From contig JADGNT010000022.1 in assembly GCA_017883345.1 (NCBI GenBank), forward strand, positions 1 to 15,920: DNA of 15,920 nucleotides. The letters run 5' to 3'. The position numbers were made by a program, and so were the translations under genes. A model generated the notes under the pieces. It was not told the origin of the DNA, made no database searches, and worked only from the letters and a program-made list of their open reading frames with translations. Shown one piece after another: positions 1-9,256 of this stretch. Position 1 is the first letter of the stretch; every line of letters begins with the position of its first letter. The stretch is from Candidatus Solibacter sp. (lineage in GTDB: Bacteria; Acidobacteriota; Terriglobia; Bryobacterales; Bryobacteraceae).

Positions 1-629
1 ACGCGCGGCAGCATCTGGTGGATCACGAGATCGACGTAGTCGCGGATGCGGCCGAGATACTCGTCGGGGACCTCGTGGGCGCCCAGGAACGTGGGTACGT
101 AGCGCAGGCGGGCGTCGGCGTTAAGTTGGCGGATGGTGTTCAGGATCTTGATTTCGGCATCGGGCGAGAGGCCGTAGCCCGACTTGGCTTCGATGGTGGT
201 GGTGCCGCCAGAAAGGAACCAGTCGGCGTAGCGGCGGCCGGCGGCGAGCAGCCAATCGGCGGAGGCCTCGCGGGTGAGGCGGACGGTGGCTCGGATGCCC
301 CCGCCGGATGCCGCGATCTCGGCGTAGGTGGCGCCTTCCACGCGGCGTTCAAACTCGCCGGCGCGGTTGCCGGCGAACACCGGATGCGTGTGTGCGTCGA
401 TGAAGCCGGGGAGTACGATGCGGCCGCCGGCGTCGACGATTTCGGTGTCCGCGGAGAAGGAACGCTCGATCTCCGCGCGCGGGCCCACGGCGGCGATGCG
501 TCCGTCGCATACGTGCAGAGCGCCATCGGCGATGATGGCGAGAGAGCGCATGGCGGGTCCCGAGCGCGCGCCGGGCGGGCCCGCGAGGGTGACGAGTTGG
601 CGGCAGTGTAGGACGGCGAGATCAGTCAT
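1..629 (-). CDS. hutI: Imidazolonepropionase, N-terminal part (cut by window edge)
   Basis: Third step of histidine degradation: hydrolysis of 4-imidazolone-5-propionate to N-formimino-L-glutamate, in the cytoplasm. The reading frame opens with ATG at 627-629 ([12 protein letters not shown]) and stays open for 209 codons to the left edge, so about half of a usual ~410-residue protein is visible. Seen in the sequence: the amidohydrolase metal motif [11 protein letters not shown] near residue 80, the substrate-side stretch [20 protein letters not shown] directly after it, KSGYGL, and FLGAHEVP near residue 190. These are hallmarks of HutI within the amidohydrolase superfamily. It is the last visible gene of the hut operon, 163 bases downstream of ftcD, with an inverted-repeat element in the gap. 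The C-terminal metal ligands lie outside the window and cannot be checked. Confidence 0.95.
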   Translation of the reverse strand, partial: MTDLAVLHCRQLVTLAGPPGARSGPAMRSLAIIADGALHVCDGRIAAVGPRAEIERSFSADTEIVDAGGRIVLPGFIDAHTHPVFAGNRAGEFERRVEGATYAEIAASGGGIRATVRLTREASADWLLAAGRRYADWFLSGGTTTIEAKSGYGLSPDAEIKILNTIRQLNADARLRYVPTFLGAHEVPDEYLGRIRDYVDLVIHQMLPR

Positions 630-649
630 GGGTCAGGCACTCCAGCCGT

Positions 650-771
650 GTGGGGCGGACCCCCGGTCCGCAGCCGACGCCCTCGCCGGCTTGCTTCGTT
701 TGGTTGAAGCTGATTTCGTTGGCGAGAAGCGGGTCCAGGGGGACCCGCGCGGACCAGGGGGTCCGCCCCAC
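650..771. repeat. MITE/REPIN-like inverted-repeat element between ftcD and hutI
   Basis: The left arm (650-671, GTGGGGCGGACCCCC...) and the right arm (749-771) are reverse complements apart from a single inserted base. Next to the right arm lies a perfect inner hairpin at 729-748 (GCGGGTCC AGGG GGACCCGC). No open frame makes a convincing protein here. The arrangement of two nested inverted repeats within about 120 bases fits a small non-autonomous repeat (MITE or REPIN type). In a hutH-U-ftcD-I transcript it would fold into a strong stem-loop between two cistrons. Whether it is repeated elsewhere in the genome cannot be seen from this window. Confidence 0.7.
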
Positions 772-792
772 CATGGCTGGCGGCATTACGAT

Positions 793-2202
793 TCATTTTA
801 GGGACTGTATGCGCGTGGTCACGGCCAGCTTGAAGGCTTCGTCCTGGATTGACTCCAGATTGATGTTGACGTTTTCCAGCGCGCCGGCGCGGGCGGCTGT
901 TGCCAGGGCTTTCGCCACGGCTAGATCGCTGGCGAACCTGGCGGGGATCTGGAGGGCGTCGAGACGCTGCTGCATGGCGTGAATCCGCTCCACCACCTGA
1001 AGCGGCACAACGGCTGCGCCGTGGAGCGCCTCCTCGATGAACCCAGCGCGCTCGGCTTTGGGCCGCTTGTAGGCGAGCATCACGGCGTTGAAGGCTTCGG
1101 CGTCGCGATCCACGGCCGCGGTGAAGAAGCGGCGGTCGTCTTCGAAGGGCTCGCTCGCCAGTTTGGCGAGGCGCGTCACCATGGAACCGAGGGCGGCGGA
1201 CATGGCTGCGGCGGCCGCCGCGGCGCTGCCGCCGCCTGGGGTGGCACTGGGCGAAGCCAGCGCGTCGAGAAATTCGGGCAGTCCGCGGCGCGCGGAGAGC
1301 GCTTCGGCGATGCGGTTTTCCAGCACGAGCTCGGGGCGGAAGTTCTCGTAGCGCAGGAAGTATTCGGCGGAGAGTTCGATGGCCTTGCGGGGAATCAGCC
1401 CGACGATTTCGCTGCCGGCCACGGCGACGCCATAGCGCTCGGCTTCGCGGCGCACGGCCTCGAACACTACATGCATGGGCGTCTGTTCGAAATCGGTGAG
1501 GTTGATCGACACTTGCGCGAGGTTGCGCGAGACCAGCATCACGCCCATGGACTTCACGTAGCGGAAGCCGCCGCTAGAGAAGCGGATGGTCTTGGCGATG
1601 CGTTTGGCAATGGCGACGTCGGGCGTGTTGAGGTTGATGTTGTAGGCGATCAGAAATTTGCGCGCGCCGGTGACGGTGGCGCCGGCGGTGGGGTGACAGA
1701 CCGGGTCGCCGATATCCGGATCGCGCGCCGGGACGGTGCCCATTTCTTGGACCAGCGCCTCGAACTGGCCGCGGCGGATGTTCTCCAGGTTGGTGCGTTC
1801 TGGCCGGCGCGCGGCGGCCTCGTAGAGGTAGACCGGGACCTTCAGTTTGCTCCAGATCTCCGCGCCCAGCCGCTCGGCGAGTTGGACGCACTCTGCAAGC
1901 GTGACAGATTCGATGGGGATGAAGGGGACCACGTCGGCCGCGCCGATGCGCGGGTGCGCGCCCTGCTGCCTGGTGAGATCGATCAGGGCGACGGCCTTTT
2001 CCACCGCGCGGAAGGCGGCATCGGCCACCGCGGCGGGCGGGCCTACGAAGGTGAGGACGCTGCGGTTGTGATCGGCATCGGCTTCGCGGTCCAGCAGGAC
2101 CACCTCGGGGACGGCGAGGATGGCCTGCACGATGGCGTCAATTTTGCCGGCATCGCGGCCTTCGGAAAAATTGGGGACACACTCGACGAGTTGGCGCGGC
2201 AT
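793..2202 (-). CDS. ftcD: Bifunctional glutamate formimidoyltransferase / formiminotetrahydrofolate cyclodeaminase
   Basis: Transfers the formimino group of N-formimino-glutamate to tetrahydrofolate, releasing glutamate, then deaminates the product to 5,10-methenyl-THF. At 469 residues it has both family domains: the transferase (about 1-300; start RQLVECVPNFSEGRD, and GAHPRIGAADVVPFIP with the expected catalytic His at residue 83) and the cyclodeaminase (about 305-469, with the TPGGGSAAA motif at 321-329). The ATG at 2200-2202 is preceded by an AGGAGA ribosome site at sensible spacing. It lies between hutU and hutI on the same strand, so this organism takes the folate route instead of HutG or HutF hydrolysis. 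The gap to hutU is about 300 bases of repeat. The domain assignment is firm; the reaction is inferred from the family. Confidence 0.95.
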   Translation of the reverse strand: MPRQLVECVPNFSEGRDAGKIDAIVQAILAVPEVVLLDREADADHNRSVLTFVGPPAAVADAAFRAVEKAVALIDLTRQQGAHPRIGAADVVPFIPIESVTLAECVQLAERLGAEIWSKLKVPVYLYEAAARRPERTNLENIRRGQFEALVQEMGTVPARDPDIGDPVCHPTAGATVTGARKFLIAYNINLNTPDVAIAKRIAKTIRFSSGGFRYVKSMGVMLVSRNLAQVSINLTDFEQTPMHVVFEAVRREAERYGVAVAGSEIVGLIPRKAIELSAEYFLRYENFRPELVLENRIAEALSARRGLPEFLDALASPSATPGGGSAAAAAAAMSAALGSMVTRLAKLASEPFEDDRRFFTAAVDRDAEAFNAVMLAYKRPKAERAGFIEEALHGAAVVPLQVVERIHAMQQRLDALQIPARFASDLAVAKALATAARAGALENVNINLESIQDEAFKLAVTTRIQSLK

Positions 2203-2273
2203 TTACTCTCCTAATGTAACAACGTGGGGTCACTGCGCCGCAGGGCATCTTCACCGCGTTTGAAGGTGCGATC

Positions 2274-2486
2274 TTGACGCGGAGACGCGGAGACGCGGAG
2301 CAAGACGCGGAGAACCGAAGCGAGAGAGTCAAAAACCTGAGAACACGGAGACAGCGGAGGAAGACTCGTCGTCGCGGCTCTGTGACTAGCGAAGGGCGCT
2401 GTTGTTTCCTCTTGGGGAACCTCCCCGCTTCGCGCCGCAGGCCACCGTCCTCCGCTTCCTCCGCGCCTCCGCGCCTCCGCGTCAAA
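2274..2486. repeat. Long inverted repeat built of GACGCGGAG units between hutU and ftcD
   Basis: The 304 bases between the two genes hold no believable gene. The left arm (about 2274-2310) is a run of GACGCGGAG units. The right arm (about 2450-2486) is its inverted copy (CTCCGCGCCTCCGCGTCAA); the first ~28 bases match with two A/G differences, then an indel. The roughly 140 bases between the arms contain more CGGAG-like units. Short tandem units of this GACGCGGAG / AACGCAGAG type recur at 8386-8460, so I take this as one dispersed repeat family. The remainder of the gap (2203-2273) shows nothing recognisable beyond the ftcD ribosome site. Confidence 0.75.
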
Positions 2487-2506
2487 GTCACTGTCTCGGG
2501 TTTGCG

Positions 2507-4143
<1,637 letters not shown>

Positions 4144-4147
<4 letters not shown>

Positions 4148-5700
4148 TGACATGCTCCCACCGGGGCCGGCAGCGACTCCGGAATGGCCCATTCGTCAAA
4201 CTTGCCCTGGCGGATGGCGCGGGCGAGGTTCTCAATATCGATGGAGAGCGGGCGGTCTTCGCCGAGCGGCGGAGCGATGGTGCGGACCACGTCGCGCACG
4301 CGGCGCAATTCCGGACCCGGCTCGAAAGCTTCGCGATAGCGTAGGGCTTCCGTGGCGGCCAGCAGTTCGATGGCGGCGATGTACTCGCCGTTCTCCACGA
4401 TGGTGCGCAGCTTGAGGGCGGCGGTCATGCCCATGGAAACGTGATCCTCCTGGCCGCCGGAGGTGGGCACGTTATCGACGCTCGCGGGATGCGCCAGCAC
4501 CTTGCACTCGTTGAGCAGCGAGACGGCGGCGACGTGGGCGATCATGAAGCCGCTGCTGAGGCCGGGATGAGCGGCGAGAAACGCGGGGAGCCCCTGGTTG
4601 AGGTCGGGATTGACCAGGCGATCGATGCGGCGTTCGGCGACGCCAGCGAGGGTGGTGAGGGCGATGGCGGCGGTATCGAAGGCGAGAGCGAGCGGCGCAC
4701 CGTGGAAGTTGCCGCCGGAGAGCACGGCACCGGATTCGGCGAAGACGAGCGGGTTATCGGTGGCGGAGCCGGTCTCGATCTCGACGCTGCCGGTTGCGAA
4801 GCGCAGTGCGCCGCGCACCGCGCCGTGCACTTGCGGCATGCAGCGCAGGCTGTAGGCGTCCTGCACGCGGGCGGGAGCGGTGCGGCGGTCGGGCGCGACG
4901 TCGCTCCCCTCCAAGAGTGCGCGCAGGCGGGCGGCGACGATGCCCTGTCCGGGATGCGGGCGCGCAGCGTGTATGCGCTGGTCGAAGGCGACGGGGGTGC
5001 CGAGCAGGGCGGCGAGAGTCATGGCGCCCGCGACGTCGGCGAGGCCGGCGAGGCGTGTGGCCCGCCACAGGGCGAGCGCGCCCACGGCGGTGAGCGCCTG
5101 GGTTCCATTGAGCAGCGCGAGACCTTCCTTGGCTTCAAGGCGGACGGGCTCGATGCCGGCGCGCTCTAGCGCAGTGCGGCCCGGCATGCGCTCGCCGCGA
5201 TAGATGGCTTCGCCTTCGCCGATGACACAGAGCGCGAGGTGGGCGAGCGGGGCGAGATCGCCAGAGGCGCCGACCGAGCCTTTCGAGGGGATCACGGGAT
5301 GCACGCCGCGATTCAACATGAGCGTGAGGGTCTGGGCAACGAGGGGGCGCACGCCGCTAAGCCCGCGCGCCAGCGTGTTGGCGCGCAGGGCCACGATGAC
5401 GCGCGTCTCAGGCTCGGATAGCGGTACAGAGAGCCCGCAGGCGTGGCTGCGCACCAGGTTGAGTTGCAGGCGAGCGAGTTCGCCGTTAGAGATGCGCACC
5501 TCGCAGAGTTTGCCAAAGCCGGTATTGATGCCGTAGACGGGGAGGCAACCTTCGGCGACGCGGCGCACCACGGCGCGCGAGGCGTCCATTTGGGCGATGG
5601 CGGCGGGAGAGATCTGAACGCGGACGGACCCAGAGGGTACCCCGTCCGCGATCCGAGCGATTTCGTGCAATGAAAGAGGCTGACCGCTGAGTTGCAGCAT
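4144..5700 (-). CDS. hutH: Histidine ammonia-lyase
   Basis: First step of histidine degradation: elimination of ammonia from L-histidine to give trans-urocanate. The 518-residue product carries the MIO-forming Ala-Ser-Gly in [14 protein letters not shown] (ASG at 145-147, matching the usual position). It also has [10 protein letters not shown] near 56, GNFHGAPLA, and the C-terminal QEDHVSMGM block. The frame is open back to 5772, but that start would overlap the divergent regulator gene and add 24 residues unlike HutH. The ATG at 5698-5700 ([11 protein letters not shown]) gives the normal length. No strong Shine-Dalgarno is seen before it. It is the first gene of the operon and overlaps hutU by four bases. 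Confidence 0.95.
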
Positions 5701-5764
5701 TCTGTCGGAATAATAACTCGCGACGGATGGTTTTTGAATAGCGAATCGTCGGTAAAATGAGGAT
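5701..5764. promoter_or_regulatory. Divergent control region between hutH and the Lrp-type regulator
   Basis: Only 64 bases separate the two divergent start codons, so both promoters and any operator must lie here or overlap the coding ends. The stretch is clearly more AT-rich than its surroundings (GGATGGTTTTTGAATAGCG, TCGGTAAAATGAGG). GAGG sits just before the regulator ATG. Lrp/AsnC proteins commonly bind AT-containing degenerate palindromes near their own gene, but I cannot point to one unambiguous operator or one sure -35/-10 pair. The assignment rests on position and composition. Confidence 0.5.
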
Positions 5765-6223
5765 ATGGCCATCGAATCGAGTGTATTGTTGGACGAAATC
5801 GGCAGAAAGCTGCTCGCGGCGCTACAGGAGGACGCGCGTTTGAGCTACGCGGAGTTGGGGCGGCGGATCGGGCTGTCGCCCGCGGCCACGGCGGAGCGTC
5901 TGCGCCGCTTGGAGGAAGTGGGGATCATCACGGGGTACCGGGTGGAAATCGACCGCGAGGCACTCGGGCTGCCGGTGCTCGGGATCGTGCGGTTGAGCTG
6001 CGACGGGGTGAAGTACCGGCCGTTTTTGAAGGCGGTGCAGGCGATGGAGCGCGTGACGGAGTGCCATCACGTGGCCGGCGGCGACGCGTTCATTTTGAAA
6101 GTAGTGGCGGAGAGCGTCACGGAGTTAGGTCGGGTGGTGGAGAAGCTGCTGGATTTCGGCGTGCCGACGACGAGCATCGTATTCTCGTCGCCGGTGCCAC
6201 GGCGGGCGCTACGCGTGGGGTAG
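5765..6223 (+). CDS. Lrp/AsnC family transcriptional regulator
   Basis: A 152-residue protein, the usual Lrp/AsnC length. Residues about 9-60 form the winged helix-turn-helix (LDEIGRKLLAALQEDARLSY, then ELGRRIGLSPAATAERLRRL). Residues about 70-145 form the RAM effector-binding/oligomerisation domain, including the typical CHHVAGGDAFILKV stretch. Family members sense amino acids and act as dimers or octamers. Being divergent from hutH with a 64-base gap makes it the likely regulator of histidine degradation, perhaps in place of the usual HutC (GntR-type); this is inference from location. ATG at 5765 has GAGG two bases upstream, which is tight, but no better in-frame start preserves the HTH. 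It converges on the 6284-7015 gene with a hairpin in between. Confidence 0.93.
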   Translation: MAIESSVLLDEIGRKLLAALQEDARLSYAELGRRIGLSPAATAERLRRLEEVGIITGYRVEIDREALGLPVLGIVRLSCDGVKYRPFLKAVQAMERVTECHHVAGGDAFILKVVAESVTELGRVVEKLLDFGVPTTSIVFSSPVPRRALRVG

Positions 6224-6253
6224 AGGCTCCTTTCGGACATCTAACTCCCAAAT

Positions 6254-6284
6254 GGAACAGACCACAAAAGCCGGTGGTCTGTCC
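6254..6284. terminator. Hairpin between convergent genes, possible bidirectional terminator
   Basis: ACAGACCAC and GTGGTCTGT form a perfect 9-base stem around the loop AAAAGCCG. It is extended by GG/CC after a one-base bulge. It sits between the stop of the Lrp-type gene (6223) and the stop of the convergent gene (6284-6286), where a shared terminator is expected. There is no T-run after it on either strand, so it is not a textbook intrinsic terminator. Confidence 0.45.
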
Positions 6285-7015
6285 TACCGCGGGACGACGG
6301 TAAAATCGTCGAAGAGGCTGACGCTGTCGGTCTTCGACCAGACGCCCACCTTGCCAGTGACGGGCTCGGGCAAGGTGTAGTCGAGCAGCTTCTTGCCATT
6401 GAGATAGCCTTCTAACTTAGTGCCCTGGACGGCAATCTTCATGGCGTACCACTCTTTGCGCTGGAGCGGCATGTCCTCGGCGCCTTTCTTGACGAACTTG
6501 CGCGTGCCTTTGTTAAAGGTCCATAAGACGAGGTTATCTTCCTTGCCGTTGAAGCGGACCGTGAGGTAATCGCCGTTGGGTTTGACGTTGAAGAGGATGC
6601 CGGCGCAGGTGTCGAGCGCGCCATCCACCAGTTGAAAGCGCATGGAGATTTCGCCGTTACGGAAGTCGTCGACGCCCTGCGCCACGGCGTAGGGGAAGTA
6701 GGCGAACGCCTTCACGTTGTCGATGAAGTCTTCGTGTTTTGCGCCGTAGATGGCGCGGGCCTTATCGGCCAGACCGCCGGAGGGATCGCCGCGCTTCCAC
6801 TGGCGGCCATCCACCATCAATACGTTCTTCGCGCCGTCCTTGGTCACGATCCAGTTACCCACGATGGGAATGAAGTGGGTGGGCTCGGCGCCGGCCTTCT
6901 CGCCGGCAACGTCGATCTTGACGGGCTTTAGTTGGGCGAGCGGGGGTTGGGCGAGCGCGAAAAAGTTGGCGGAGAGCGCGCAAACTACGGAGGCGATAGT
7001 AGTGATTCGATTCAC
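6284..7015 (-). CDS. Secreted jelly-roll protein, DUF1080/LamG-like
   Basis: A 243-residue protein with an N-terminal signal peptide (hydrophobic core about 6-20, likely cleavage after ALA near 22). The mature part has alternating strands with FRNGEISMRFQLVDG, AGILFNVKPNGDYLTVRFNG, EWYAMKIAVQGTKLEGYLNG and a terminal SLFDDFTVVPR. This pattern fits the concanavalin-like beta-sandwich of DUF1080 (3-keto-disaccharide hydrolase) and LamG-type domains, which often bind or process sugars. I see no catalytic set that would allow an activity to be named. The start is GTG at 7013-7015 with GGAG eight bases upstream. It begins three bases after the stop of the ABC permease gene, so it belongs to that operon and is probably coupled to it. 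Confidence 0.75.
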   Translation of the reverse strand: MNRITTIASVVCALSANFFALAQPPLAQLKPVKIDVAGEKAGAEPTHFIPIVGNWIVTKDGAKNVLMVDGRQWKRGDPSGGLADKARAIYGAKHEDFIDNVKAFAYFPYAVAQGVDDFRNGEISMRFQLVDGALDTCAGILFNVKPNGDYLTVRFNGKEDNLVLWTFNKGTRKFVKKGAEDMPLQRKEWYAMKIAVQGTKLEGYLNGKKLLDYTLPEPVTGKVGVWSKTDSVSLFDDFTVVPR

Positions 7016-7018
7016 GGA

Positions 7019-8338
7019 TTAGCTCCAGTTCCGCAAGTGTAGCCACCCGGCGATGGCTATGGCAAGTGGCCAGATGGCGTAGTAGAGCACGGCTGCGCCG
7101 CTTGGGGTGGCGGGCAGCGGGTGGCCGGGGAATTCGCTTTCGCGGCGGACCGGCGGCGGCACCCGCGCCAGTTGATAGAGATTGTCGAGCACGATGGGTT
7201 CGGTGGTGGAGCGGGTCATCGATTTGCGGCCGGCGAGTTGGTACCAGACCTCGCCGTAACGATCGCCGCCCGCTTCGAAGAGTCCGGTGCGGGAATGCGC
7301 GGCATGGACGATTTCGACTTCGGGGAGGATGCGGGCGAGTTTGGCGAGGATGTTGCGGTCCAGGTCCATCAGGCGCGGGTCTTCGGGGGAGAGGAATACG
7401 GTGACGCGGAGAGGCTGGCGGATGCGGGCGAGGGCACTCTCGTCGGCGGCGGAGAAGCTGTTGCGGCGATTCTCGCTGAGGTCCCTGGCGGAGCGCAGGC
7501 GCGAGGCGGCGGCGCCGGTGAGGGTCAAAAGTAACAGGATGGCGGCTCCGGCGATGAGGCGGTAACGGATGGTGCGGCCGGGGTGGAGCCAGACGGCGGC
7601 GAGGGCAAATCCGGCGAGGCCGATGGCGACGGTGACGAGAACCGTCGCGAGGCGGAGTTCTCCCTGTTCGAAGACGCGCAGGGCGGCGGTGGGGGTGTAG
7701 GACGCGAGCTTCTGAAGCGCGCCGCCGCGGCCGGCGGCGATAAATTCGAGGGCCCACGTGCCCACCGTGAAGCCGAGGGTCGCGATGGCGGCAGAGGCCG
7801 CCCCGTTGGCGATGGCGCCGGCGGCAACGGCAAGCCCCGCCGCCAGCACGACGCGCAGCAGGTGGCCGAGCAGGAGATTCAGCACCTCTGGCTGATAGAG
7901 GGTTCCGCCGTAGAGTTTCCAGAGGACGAGCGCGGCGAGCCCGGGAAGCCAGGCGACGAGCCAGCCGGCGAGCAGGGTCAACCCTTTGGCGAGCAGCATG
8001 GCGCCGGGCGAGGCGGGCGATTGCAGCAGGAGCTTCCAAGCGCCGCTGGCCTTTTCGGCGGCGACCAGGCGGATGGCGACGAAGGGGAAGAGCAGGGTGA
8101 CGGCGAGATCGTAGGCGCCGAAGGTGGGCACGAGGATGCCATCGAGCGGGCTGAGTCCCTGCCCGAGCGCGGCGGGTCCGCCGGCGATGCCGCTGGCTTC
8201 GGCGTAGGTATCCACGGCGGTGATGAAGCCGTGGCCCACCAGCGGGCCGATCATGAGGAGCAGGAGCCAGAAGGCGCGGGAGGCCATGAGCTCGCGGAAT
8301 TCCTTGGCGGCGAGCCAGCGGAATCTACGTGAGGGCAA
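7019..8338 (-). CDS. ABC-2 type permease fused to a GldG-like auxiliary domain
   Basis: A 439-residue inner-membrane protein. Residues about 22-250 carry six hydrophobic segments (roughly 22-42, 78-95, 112-140, 155-178, 181-201, 230-251), as in ABC-2/GldF permeases. A further segment at about 260-278 is followed by DLSENRRNSFS (286-296) and LRVTVFLSPEDPR, the start of a GldG-like (ABC_transp_aux) periplasmic domain; a last helix lies at about 416-436. It therefore looks like GldF and a shortened GldG joined in one chain. The ATPase at 8530-9252 is the partner. I chose TTG at 8336-8338 because GGGAGG lies six bases upstream; an earlier TTG at 8389 falls inside the repeat insertion. The substrate is unknown. 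GldFG-like systems serve export or gliding in Bacteroidota, but no other gliding genes are visible here. Confidence 0.85.
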   Translation of the reverse strand: MPSRRFRWLAAKEFRELMASRAFWLLLLMIGPLVGHGFITAVDTYAEASGIAGGPAALGQGLSPLDGILVPTFGAYDLAVTLLFPFVAIRLVAAEKASGAWKLLLQSPASPGAMLLAKGLTLLAGWLVAWLPGLAALVLWKLYGGTLYQPEVLNLLLGHLLRVVLAAGLAVAAGAIANGAASAAIATLGFTVGTWALEFIAAGRGGALQKLASYTPTAALRVFEQGELRLATVLVTVAIGLAGFALAAVWLHPGRTIRYRLIAGAAILLLLTLTGAAASRLRSARDLSENRRNSFSAADESALARIRQPLRVTVFLSPEDPRLMDLDRNILAKLARILPEVEIVHAAHSRTGLFEAGGDRYGEVWYQLAGRKSMTRSTTEPIVLDNLYQLARVPPPVRRESEFPGHPLPATPSGAAVLYYAIWPLAIAIAGWLHLRNWS

Positions 8339-8545
8339 GGGGGGCCTCCCTAAGCCGGCGAGTTTTGGAGAGCGAAGGGGTCCATTCAACGCAGAGACGC
8401 CGAGAACGCAGAGGAAAGCGCAGAGAAGGTATTTTGACGCGGAGACGCGGAGGAAAGGAGAGTCCGAGGAGGAAAAATGCCCCCATGAATGGGGTCGGCC
8501 CAGAGGGCACCCCAGCCTGAAAGGCTACGCTACGTGAGGGCAAGG
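8325..8545. repeat. Repeat insertion bracketed by 16-base direct repeats in the ABC operon
   Basis: CTACGTGAGGGCAAGG occurs at 8325-8340 and again at 8530-8545. Similarity continues for about 20 more bases on the right of each copy (CCTCC, then ...CCGGCG). The roughly 190 bases between contain AACGCAGAG/GACGCGGAG tandem-like units (8386-8460), the short hairpin CCCC ATGAAT GGGG (8481-8494) and AGCCT GAA AGGCT (8514-8526). No protein is encoded. On the minus strand the right copy holds the last codons and stop of the ATPase. The left copy holds the ribosome site and TTG of the permease. Confidence 0.75.
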
Positions 8546-9252
8546 AAGACCTCCTCGAGTCCGGCGCCGTCCACGCCGGCGAGACCAGCGAGAGAGCGCA
8601 GTTCGGGCAGCGTGCCCACGCCCACGACGCGGCCGCGGCTGAGCAGCACCAGGCGGTCGCACATGCGGGCGGCATCGACCAGTTGGTGAATCGAGACGAA
8701 GAGGGTGCGGCCGCGCGCGGGGACGGTGCGCAAGAGCGCCATGACGTCGCGAGTCTGGCGAAAATCGAGGCCGTCGAAGGGTTCGTCCAGCAGCAGCAAG
8801 GGTTGCGGCGTGAGCAGGCCGAGAGCCAGCAGGACGCGCTTGGCTTCTCCCTTGGAGAGCGAGCCGATGCGCGAGCGGAGGAGAGGCTCGAGTTTGAGAT
8901 CTCTTGTAATTGCGGCGGCGAGCGCGGCGCCTTCGCCTGGCGGACGCCCGTAGAGCGCTTCGAAGAAGGCGAGCACCCAGTGGACGGGCTGGTCGGCCCA
9001 GGGGCGTATGCCATCCGGGAGGTAGAAAAGCGCCTGCTTGCGGCGGCTCGCGGGCAGCGGCGCGCCGCGGAACTCGACCGTGCCGCCATCGGTGGGGAGG
9101 AGTCCGGCGAGGCATTCGAACAGCGTGGTCTTGCCTGCGCCGTTGGGGCCGATCAAGCCGAGGACTTCGCCTTCGTGGATGGTGAAGCTGGCCGCCTCCA
9201 GCACGGTGCTGGGTCCGTAACGTTTGGTGATGCCCTGGGCCTTGCACAGCAT
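8530..9252 (-). CDS. ABC transporter ATP-binding protein
   Basis: A 240-residue cytoplasmic ATPase that should power the permease encoded downstream. Visible motifs: Walker A GPNGAGKTT (35-43), an ABC signature in the variant form LSKGEAKRV (132-140), Walker B LLLLDEP (152-158), D-loop FDGLD, and the switch His in SIHQL (H189). The position of the usual Q-loop glutamine reads LFYLPDGI, with no Gln. The variant signature and Q-loop resemble ABC-2 exporter ATPases more than importers. ATG at 9250-9252 lies four bases after the stop of the BNR gene and has no clear ribosome site, so coupling is likely. It ends in FLALT inside the 16-base direct repeat that borders the repeat insertion. Confidence 0.93.
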   Translation of the reverse strand: MLCKAQGITKRYGPSTVLEAASFTIHEGEVLGLIGPNGAGKTTLFECLAGLLPTDGGTVEFRGAPLPASRRKQALFYLPDGIRPWADQPVHWVLAFFEALYGRPPGEGAALAAAITRDLKLEPLLRSRIGSLSKGEAKRVLLALGLLTPQPLLLLDEPFDGLDFRQTRDVMALLRTVPARGRTLFVSIHQLVDAARMCDRLVLLSRGRVVGVGTLPELRSLAGLAGVDGAGLEEVFLALT

Positions 9253-9256
9253 GGGG

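Noticed and set aside
979-2214. A 411-codon open frame on the plus strand opposite ftcD
   Set aside because: It is fully antisense to a well-supported enzyme gene, has glycine/aspartate-rich low-quality composition and no recognisable domain; it is a by-product of high GC content. The same holds for other long antisense frames such as 4441-5169 and 11150-12544.
2274-2486. The repeat region as a small coding gene
   Set aside because: Short frames occur on both strands, but they only translate the tandem units into arginine-rich low-complexity peptides, and no ribosome site is seen.
5701-5772. A longer hutH with its start at 5772
   Set aside because: It would overlap the regulator's first codons and add 24 residues not seen in histidine ammonia-lyases; the ATG at 5700 gives the normal length and places the MIO triad correctly.
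6254-6284. Hairpin as a certain rho-independent terminator
   Set aside because: No T-run follows on either strand, so it is listed only as a possible terminator.
8339-8389. A longer permease starting at TTG 8389
   Set aside because: The extra 17 codons lie in the inserted repeat block, and the TTG at 8338 has a strong ribosome site at proper distance.
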